From Rhodobacteraceae bacterium M385 (GTDB lineage: Bacteria > Pseudomonadota > Alphaproteobacteria > Rhodobacterales > Rhodobacteraceae): 64,000 nt of DNA. Location: the NCBI GenBank assembly GCA_025141835.1, contig CP081102.1, forward strand, positions 3,410,001 through 3,474,000. Direction: 5' to 3'. Shown here in pieces: positions 58,698 to 64,000 of this stretch. The number at the start of each line of letters is the position of its first letter. Positions within the stretch are counted from its first letter, which is position 1. The notes beneath the pieces are model-generated. The model was given only the letters and a program-made list of their open reading frames with translations. It made no database searches and was not told the origin of the DNA. Both the position numbers and the translations under genes were made by a program.

Positions 58698-59729
58698 ATG
58701 ACCGATAAGAAAAAGCTCCTCCGGTCCTTGGCAGGTGAAACGATGGACGTGCCGCCGGTGTGGCTGATGCGGCAAGCAGGACGCTACCTGCCCGAGTATC
58801 GTGCGACGCGGGCGCAGGCGGGTGACTTCCTGTCCCTTTGCTACAATCCAGAACTGGCGGCAGAGGTCACCTTGCAGCCGATCCGCCGTTTCGGCTTTGA
58901 CGCCTCGATCCTGTTTGCGGACATCTTGTTGATCCCCCAAGCCCTTGGCGCAGACCTTTGGTTTGTCACCGGCGAAGGGCCCCGGCTTTCCACGATCACC
59001 GATGCCTCTGGCATGGCGGGGATGAAGACCAAGGACGACATCCACGAGACCCTGAACCCGGTCTATGAAACAGTCAAAATCCTGGCCGAGGAACTGCCCA
59101 AAGAAACCACGTTGATCGGCTTTGCCGGTGCCCCTTGGACCGTTGCGACCTATATGATCGCAGGCCGTGGCACCCCGGATCAGGCCCCTGCTCACAAGCT
59201 GCGCGAAGGCGACCCGGCGACGTTTGATGCGCTGATCGACCTGATTACCGATGCGACGATCGAATATCTCGATATGCAGGTGAAAGCAGGCGCCGAGGTG
59301 GTGAAGCTGTTCGATAGTTGGGCCGGTTCCCTGAAGGGAGAGGCGTTTGATAAATACGCCCTCGCCCCCGCCAAGAAGATCATTGCTGAACTAAAATCGC
59401 GCCACCCCGATCTGCCAGTCATCGCCTTCCCTCGGGAAGCGGGCGACAAGTATATTGGCTTTGCCGATGCCGTTGGTGCCGATTGTCTGGCGATTGATAC
59501 TTCGGTCGATGCCACATGGGCGGCACAGAACCTTCAGGTTGCGGGCTGTGTGCAGGGCAACCTGGACCCTAAGCTCATGGTCACAGGTGGAGAGGCTTTG
59601 GCATCAGAGGCGCGGCGTATCCGCGATGCGCTAAAAGGCGGCCCCCATGTGTTCAATCTTGGTCACGGGATCACCCCCGATGCAGACCCCGAGAATGTTC
59701 ACATTTTGCTGGACGCAATCCGCAATTAA
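58698..59729 (+). CDS. hemE: Uroporphyrinogen decarboxylase
   Basis: A 343-residue cytoplasmic TIM-barrel enzyme that decarboxylates uroporphyrinogen III to coproporphyrinogen III. The two PROSITE-type signatures are visible: P-V-W-L-M-R-Q-A-G-R-Y (about 17-27) and G-F-A-G-A-P-W-T near 140. A substrate-binding aspartate lies in F-A-D-I-L. AAGGATAACC precedes the ATG. The stop overlaps the convergent glycosyltransferase stop by three bases. The product would be used by HemF, encoded at the right edge. Confidence 0.96.
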   Translation: MTDKKKLLRSLAGETMDVPPVWLMRQAGRYLPEYRATRAQAGDFLSLCYNPELAAEVTLQPIRRFGFDASILFADILLIPQALGADLWFVTGEGPRLSTITDASGMAGMKTKDDIHETLNPVYETVKILAEELPKETTLIGFAGAPWTVATYMIAGRGTPDQAPAHKLREGDPATFDALIDLITDATIEYLDMQVKAGAEVVKLFDSWAGSLKGEAFDKYALAPAKKIIAELKSRHPDLPVIAFPREAGDKYIGFADAVGADCLAIDTSVDATWAAQNLQVAGCVQGNLDPKLMVTGGEALASEARRIRDALKGGPHVFNLGHGITPDADPENVHILLDAIRN

Positions 59730-60499
59730 CTTCGGGCGGGGGATGCCTTGGCGAAGGGCACGATAACCCTCTGAGCGCCAGGCATGCGCCGGATTTGTCG
59801 AGCCCCCATGCGCACTTGCCCCCTTAGACGACGCCATTTTTGTCCAAGGGACTTGGCAGCTTTCGGCCGCGCTTCCCGGTCAATGGCGCTTTCGGTTTGG
59901 ATGGGCGGGGTCAGGCCAAGCGCCTCACATTGATCAAGCTGCACAGCAAGGGCCGGAACCGCCTGCCACGCCGTCACATCGTAGGCGGCGCAAATCATAC
60001 CATCGGCCAGTCCCGGCGCCTGCGCCACCCGGTCCAGCAACTTGCGCGCGCCAGAGGGCCGCAAAACGTAAGCCGCCGCCCCGGTGCGATCCTGCCATAG
60101 GCGGTGCATGGGGGCCTGCATGTGAGGGGCACGGGCGATCAGCTTGCGCCGCCCCCGTGTTTCCAGCGTGACCAACTCTGCCTCGGGCAGAGCTTCAATC
60201 TGGTGCAGGAAATCAGGCGTATCATCGTGCAGGACGGCATCGTCTTCGCAGATCAACATCGGCGCGCCTTCGGCCAAAACCCGTTCCCAAGCAGCCCGGT
60301 GGCTGGCGAGGGCGGCCATCTCCGTCGTGCGCAGAGGCCGCTCCCATCGCTGCCAATAGGGATCATCGCTTGGGGGTGTCAGTGTTTGCGGGGTCACCGC
60401 CTCTTGCCGGACCAACCCCAACCCCAAACGGGTGATTTGCCCCGCCATGAAAGACATCCGCGCGCTTTCAGGGCCGAGGTTGATAACGAGCACCTTCAC
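59726..60499 (-). CDS. GT25-family glycosyltransferase
   Basis: A 257-residue protein of the glycosyltransferase 25 (LPS biosynthesis, LgtB/LpsA) family. L-V-I-N-L-G-P-E-S-A-R-M is the start signature, S-H-R-A-A-W lies near 67, and the donor/metal motif I-C-E-D-D-A-V-L near 83. The C-terminus is basic. The start is GTG at 60499, overlapping the upstream GT4 stop (GTGA). It is likely to transfer galactose or a related sugar to a surface glycan; specificity is unknown. Confidence 0.85.
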   Translation of the reverse strand: MKVLVINLGPESARMSFMAGQITRLGLGLVRQEAVTPQTLTPPSDDPYWQRWERPLRTTEMAALASHRAAWERVLAEGAPMLICEDDAVLHDDTPDFLHQIEALPEAELVTLETRGRRKLIARAPHMQAPMHRLWQDRTGAAAYVLRPSGARKLLDRVAQAPGLADGMICAAYDVTAWQAVPALAVQLDQCEALGLTPPIQTESAIDREARPKAAKSLGQKWRRLRGQVRMGARQIRRMPGAQRVIVPFAKASPARS

Positions 60500-61536
60500 T
60501 GACCAAGCTCTCCTCGAAAGGCAGCCAGATAGGCATCCACGATCGCGTCTTCACTGAAAAAGGTGGTGAGACGCTCTCGCCCTGCTGCACCATAGCGCTG
60601 CCGCAGGCTGTCATCGTCCTGCAACGAGCGCAGCCCAGCAACCATCGCATCAAGATCATCAATTTCGGTCAATATCCCATCTACGCCGTCTCGAATGAAC
60701 CAACCCGGTCCCTCTGAGCGGGCGGCAACAACGGGCATTCCCGCTTGCCAAGCATCTAAAACAACGTTTCCCAATGGCTCATGACGGGAGGGGAAAAGAA
60801 CGGCATCGGCAGCCGCGAAATGATGGACCGGCTCATCGACCCAACCCAGCATCCGCACGCGATCTGCGATGCCTTCCTTTACCGCCAGTGCTTCCAGCGC
60901 TTGCTTTTCCTCGCCATCACCCATCAGCCAAAGGATCGTGCCGGGCATACGAGCCACGGCTCGGATCGCCATGTCGAGCCCTTTGCGCTTCACAAAGCGG
61001 CCCGCTGCGGCGACAACAAATGCACCCTCGGGCGTATCAGCCTCTGCGCGACTGATCGGCTGCGCCTTAACAGGGCGGGCGAAATTTGTGATGGTCTTAG
61101 CGGGCTTCGTCCAGCCCAGTGCCTTTACATGGTCCGTGATCGCGGGCGTGTTGGAGACAATGATGTCACTATCGCCGAGATGGCCAATTGTTGTTGGGTA
61201 GTCCCCAAAACGCTCAACCTTCAACGATCCTTTGATACTTTGCTGAAACCGCGCAGCGTGGGGCTCAAAAGAAAATAAAACGTCCGGATGCCAATCCCTT
61301 AATATGCGGCGGTACGCGGCCCGAAGCCAGAAACGCGTCAAGGGCAAGAAGCGGTGGTTGTTTTCGATAGTTGGACCAATTTCGACAATACGCCGGCGCC
61401 ATGTGCGGACGGGTCGAATGATGAAACGCTGCTCGATTTCGCCCCGGCGATCGAAGGCTTGAGCCAAGTTCACGAAGAATCGCTCAGCGCCGCCCTCTTT
61501 GCGTAGACAAATACTAAAAAGACGCAACGTGCTCAT
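60496..61536 (-). CDS. GT4-family glycosyltransferase
   Basis: A 346-residue GT-B glycosyltransferase of family 4. The C-terminal Glycos_transf_1 domain (about residues 165-335) has V-A-A-A-G-R-F-V-K-R-K-G-L-D and the donor-binding S-R-H-E-P-L-G-N-V-V-L-D-A-W. An N-terminal acceptor domain precedes it. It starts in an ATGA overlap with the upstream GT25 gene, so the set is one operon. Acceptor and sugar are unknown. Confidence 0.9.
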   Translation of the reverse strand: MSTLRLFSICLRKEGGAERFFVNLAQAFDRRGEIEQRFIIRPVRTWRRRIVEIGPTIENNHRFLPLTRFWLRAAYRRILRDWHPDVLFSFEPHAARFQQSIKGSLKVERFGDYPTTIGHLGDSDIIVSNTPAITDHVKALGWTKPAKTITNFARPVKAQPISRAEADTPEGAFVVAAAGRFVKRKGLDMAIRAVARMPGTILWLMGDGEEKQALEALAVKEGIADRVRMLGWVDEPVHHFAAADAVLFPSRHEPLGNVVLDAWQAGMPVVAARSEGPGWFIRDGVDGILTEIDDLDAMVAGLRSLQDDDSLRQRYGAAGRERLTTFFSEDAIVDAYLAAFRGELGQ

Positions 61537-62303
61537 GTCCGTCCGGCCCAACGGTGCCAACGCAAGCGGATTTGATAGTCTAGCTGGTACTTCAACTTTC
61601 GTAACGCATCACTCTTGCTGCGGCTTCTACGGGCGTCACCGATGGTGCCAGTGACGGCCTGTTCATCTCCGACTTCAAGGGAGTTAGGCTGGACGAGGGC
61701 GATACGCTGGCCGTGCTCCCAGAAGAATTTATGGTCTTCGTCAATCGGTCTAAAGAACGGGACGCAGCGCTTAAGCAGCGCGGCAGCACTGGCTCTTTTG
61801 AGACCATACCCGAGCATCGTAGTCGGAACACGGTAGGGTGTTCCCAACGAAAAAGCGCCTACCAAGGGCGACGCGGAGATCATGCCGGGATCATTGTTAA
61901 TACTAAACAGTTTAACCACGTCCCAATCTAGATCTTCCCGAGCACTCAAAGCCCGAAGAACCTCGGCCAAATCACCCTTCACCTTAAAATCATCCTCAAA
62001 AACGAAGCCGCCGGGGGCGTCAGATGCTACGATCGCCTGCCATGCCTTGATGTGGCTCAGGTAACATCCCAACTCGCCCGCCACGAGATCCTGCTTCCCG
62101 CGGCGCCGGTTCGCTTTCTCGTCATACACTTCCGCGACCTGCTCAGGCGTCAAGTCTGCGCCCCAAACCGCTTCAACACGCGTGAAGTGAATGCCTTGCG
62201 CATCCAGTTGTGCACGGGCGTTTTCCATCCGGGCGGTGTTGTCTGCCAGGTTGACTACGTAGGAGGGCCAGGTGCCTTCAGTCACGGTGTAGCGCGCCAG
62301 CAT
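61533..62303 (-). CDS. GT25-family glycosyltransferase, second copy
   Basis: A 256-residue GT25 protein. It has Y-V-V-N-L-A-D-N-T-A-R-M near the N-terminus, C-Y-L-S-H-I-K-A-W near 85 and the donor/metal motif F-V-F-E-D-D-F-K near 99. A later W-E-H-G-Q-R-I-A-L-V segment is typical of the family. It differs clearly from the copy at 59726-60499, so this is not a recent duplication. The start overlaps the end of a small ORF by 22 bases. Confidence 0.87.
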   Translation of the reverse strand: MLARYTVTEGTWPSYVVNLADNTARMENARAQLDAQGIHFTRVEAVWGADLTPEQVAEVYDEKANRRRGKQDLVAGELGCYLSHIKAWQAIVASDAPGGFVFEDDFKVKGDLAEVLRALSAREDLDWDVVKLFSINNDPGMISASPLVGAFSLGTPYRVPTTMLGYGLKRASAAALLKRCVPFFRPIDEDHKFFWEHGQRIALVQPNSLEVGDEQAVTGTIGDARRSRSKSDALRKLKYQLDYQIRLRWHRWAGRT

Positions 62304-62494
62304 AACACCGCCTCGCGCAGAACCTTGACCGGGAACAGGCCTTTTACAGCCAACGCCGCTTCTTTCAGAAAAGCCGTTTCTGCAGTCCCTTGCGTGCTTT
62401 GAAGGACATGAATGTGCACAGCCTCAAAACAATACATCGCCGTACCCGTCATCAGGTGCCATTTACGGCGAAAGTTGCGAAAAGGATCAGCCAT
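62282..62494 (-). CDS. Small hypothetical protein, possible
   Basis: A 70-codon ORF on the operon strand fills the gap between two glycosyltransferase genes and overlaps the downstream start by 22 bases. The product is basic at its start (R-N-F-R-R-K-W) and has a weakly hydrophobic middle, with no recognised domain and no good ribosome-binding site. It may be a real short gene, the remnant of a larger one, or chance. The rest of the gap, 62495-62552, shows nothing. Confidence 0.3.
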   Translation of the reverse strand: MADPFRNFRRKWHLMTGTAMYCFEAVHIHVLQSTQGTAETAFLKEAALAVKGLFPVKVLREAVLCWRATP

Positions 62495-62552
62495 GGTTCA
62501 CTTTCGTAAGAGACACTACCGTTTAACCACAATACCGGCCCCGGGGAAGGGC

Positions 62553-63611
62553 TTAGCCCGCCACAAGAAGACCACGATAAATCGCCATGATCGCTTCGGC
62601 TTCACCCTCGATGCGGAAGTGCTGCTCTACGTGGGTGCGGGCGGCTTGGCCTTGGGTGGCGCAAAGGGCGGGCACGTTTGTGTAACGGGTGACGGCCTCT
62701 GTCATGGCTGGCGTGTCTTGTGGCGCGATCAACGTGCCTGTTTGCGGCGTCAAAAGCTCCGGGAACGCCCCGACGGTCGTAGCAACACAAGGAACCCCGC
62801 AGGCCATGGCTTCCAAAGGGGTCAAGCCGAAGCCTTCCCACCGTTGCGGGGCTACGAATAGGTCAAGAACGCGGTACCAATCGGCCATTTCGTGCACCGG
62901 CACTTCGGGCTTGAACAGCAATCGGTCGCTCAGCCCCGCTTGGGCAACTTGCGTGCGAAGTCCGGCCTCATAGGCGGCATGGTCCGAGGTCGCCCGCCCC
63001 ATGATAAGACCATACGCATCAGGATTGGCCTGTAGCACCGGGATCATTGCATCAACGAAATCCCCGGTGCCTTTCTGCGCCCGAATGCGCCCATAGCAAC
63101 CGATCAGCGTGGCGTCAGGCAACCCAAGACGGGCGCGCAATGCGGACCTATCCGCGGGAGGGGTGAAGGCCGCCACATCGATTCCGTGCAGGATCACGTC
63201 GGCAGGCCGTTCCAGATAGCTAGCCGTCTTTTGGGACGTGGCAATGATGTGGTCCATCTGCCCAATCAGCCATTTCGTATAGCCCGTATGCTTACGCTGA
63301 GAGGCCGAGGTGAACACCAGTTTCAACCGTTTGCGCAGCAGGTGTTTCAGGGCGAGGCCCGCCAACATCTCGGTATTGCGCCGCGCGTGCCAGACACGAG
63401 CGCCATGGGGCCCTTTGCGCGACATGGTCAGCAACTGGCTTAACCGGATTTGCGGCACATGGGCGGGCAGATCAGGCGACACGGCGGCCAATGCCATGGC
63501 GCGGGCCTGCAATGGCACCAGCCGTACGATGGTTGCCGTCACGCCGGAAAGCCGCTTCTTGAAGTTCGGCACCAACACGTCGAGCGTTTGGGGATCAGGC
63601 CTCAGGTCCAT
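62553..63611 (-). CDS. GT4-family glycosyltransferase
   Basis: A 352-residue GT-B glycosyltransferase of family 4. The N-terminal acceptor domain covers about residues 1-165. The C-terminal donor domain starts near I-G-C-Y-G-R-I-R-A-Q-K-G and contains the E-x7-E type motif W-E-G-F-G-L-T-P-L-E-A-M-A-C-G-V-P. The ATG at 63611 lies inside the end of hemF (10-base overlap), so its translation is probably coupled to hemF. Specificity is unknown. Confidence 0.9.
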   Translation of the reverse strand: MDLRPDPQTLDVLVPNFKKRLSGVTATIVRLVPLQARAMALAAVSPDLPAHVPQIRLSQLLTMSRKGPHGARVWHARRNTEMLAGLALKHLLRKRLKLVFTSASQRKHTGYTKWLIGQMDHIIATSQKTASYLERPADVILHGIDVAAFTPPADRSALRARLGLPDATLIGCYGRIRAQKGTGDFVDAMIPVLQANPDAYGLIMGRATSDHAAYEAGLRTQVAQAGLSDRLLFKPEVPVHEMADWYRVLDLFVAPQRWEGFGLTPLEAMACGVPCVATTVGAFPELLTPQTGTLIAPQDTPAMTEAVTRYTNVPALCATQGQAARTHVEQHFRIEGEAEAIMAIYRGLLVAG

Positions 63612-64000
63612 TTAGCGATCGGGGGCAAAGACATCAGGACCGCATTGGCGTCATGGCCTGTTTCCAGCCCAAACTTGGTACCCCGGTCGTAGACAAGGTT
63701 ATATTCCGCATAGAGCCCCCGATGCACCAGTTGCGCCTCTCGGTCGGCTTCGGTGAACGACTCGTGACGGCGCTTCTCCACGCAGCCCAAAAAGGCGGGC
63801 AGGAAGGCGCGACCCACGTCTTGGGTGAAGGCGAAATCCGCCTCCCAATCGCCGGTGTTATGGTCGTCATAGAAGATGCCGCCAACGCCACGGGCGCGTT
63901 TGCGGTGGGGGACATAGAAATACTCATCGGCCCATTTCTTGTAGCGGCCATAGAGGTCTTCGCCATGGGGGTCGCAATGATCCTTCAGGGTCTTGTGGAA
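63602..64000 (-). CDS. hemF: Oxygen-dependent coproporphyrinogen III oxidase, C-terminal part
   Basis: The gene enters from the right edge; 132 residues up to the stop are visible. The family signature is clear: G-V-G-G-I-F-Y-D-D, followed by a run ending R-R-H-E-S-F-T. After it comes the conserved C-terminal block Y-A-E-Y-N-L-V-Y-D-R-G-T-K-F-G-L, then S-L-P-P. It converts coproporphyrinogen III to protoporphyrinogen IX. Its stop overlaps a glycosyltransferase start, tying a haem gene to the glycan operon. Confidence 0.95.
   Translation of the reverse strand, partial: FHKTLKDHCDPHGEDLYGRYKKWADEYFYVPHRKRARGVGGIFYDDHNTGDWEADFAFTQDVGRAFLPAFLGCVEKRRHESFTEADREAQLVHRGLYAEYNLVYDRGTKFGLETGHDANAVLMSLPPIAKWT

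Noticed and set aside
1..64000. tRNA, rRNA, CRISPR arrays, insertion sequences, prophage or a classical defence system
   Set aside because: All gaps are under 300 bases. None shows cloverleaf-like sequence, regular repeat-spacer structure or transposase, integrase or nuclease genes.

Overview
The window is GC-rich, tightly packed chromosomal DNA of an alphaproteobacterium, most likely a member of the Rhodobacteraceae (Roseobacter group). This is inferred from the gene set (hemC/hemE/hemF next to surface-sugar genes, hydantoinase pairs, a carnitine/betaine catabolic operon, many periplasmic-binding-protein ABC transporters), from very frequent ATGA stop/start overlaps, and from intergenic G-run hairpin elements that I associate with this family. 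No rRNA, tRNA, CRISPR, insertion sequence or phage gene was seen. Both ends are cut inside genes (a serine hydrolase at the left, hemF at the right). No gene-free stretch exceeds 300 bases.

Layout. 1-1700: serine hydrolase and anhydro-MurNAc kinase (cell-wall sugar recycling). 1770-6827: AfuABC/FbpABC-type ABC transporter with an inositol-monophosphatase-family enzyme, possibly for a phosphorylated sugar or polyol. 6830-14731: XdhC-type molybdoenzyme factor, membrane adenylate cyclase, Pit phosphate transporter with a Pho-box-like repeat upstream, then a DUF4173 membrane protein with a CreB/CreC-like two-component pair. 14792-25789: LysR regulator, hydantoinase/oxoprolinase A and B, an SDR gene broken by a stop and a frameshift, and a complete dipeptide-family ABC transporter.

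25923-38200: a quaternary-ammonium catabolic locus. A GlxA/AraC-family regulator and a TPP enzyme read left. Reading right are an acyl-CoA dehydrogenase, an ADP-forming-type acyl-CoA synthetase, a CaiD-type hydratase, a BKACE (dehydrocarnitine cleavage type), a lipocalin lipoprotein and a carnitine 3-dehydrogenase fused to a thioesterase. Together they could take gamma-butyrobetaine or crotonobetaine through carnitine to glycine betaine. A GAPDH-family gene and gabD follow. Two perfect 20-bp palindromes with the same core sit inside the operon.

38306-50818: a galactoside operon. An ABC transporter (solute-binding protein, two permeases, separately encoded ATPase), GH36 alpha-galactosidase, GH42 beta-galactosidase, a galactose-dehydrogenase-like SDR, a lactonase, DgoK and DgoA form most of the De Ley-Doudoroff route; galactonate dehydratase is absent here. 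A divergent IclR regulator faces a promoter with tandem IclR-like sites.

50815-64000: surface polysaccharide and haem genes interleaved: sulfotransferase, a large multidomain glycosyltransferase, rmlA/D/B/C for dTDP-rhamnose, hemC, hemE, then two GT25-family and two GT4-family glycosyltransferases behind hemF. A second pair of perfect 20-bp palindromes lies between hemC and rmlC.
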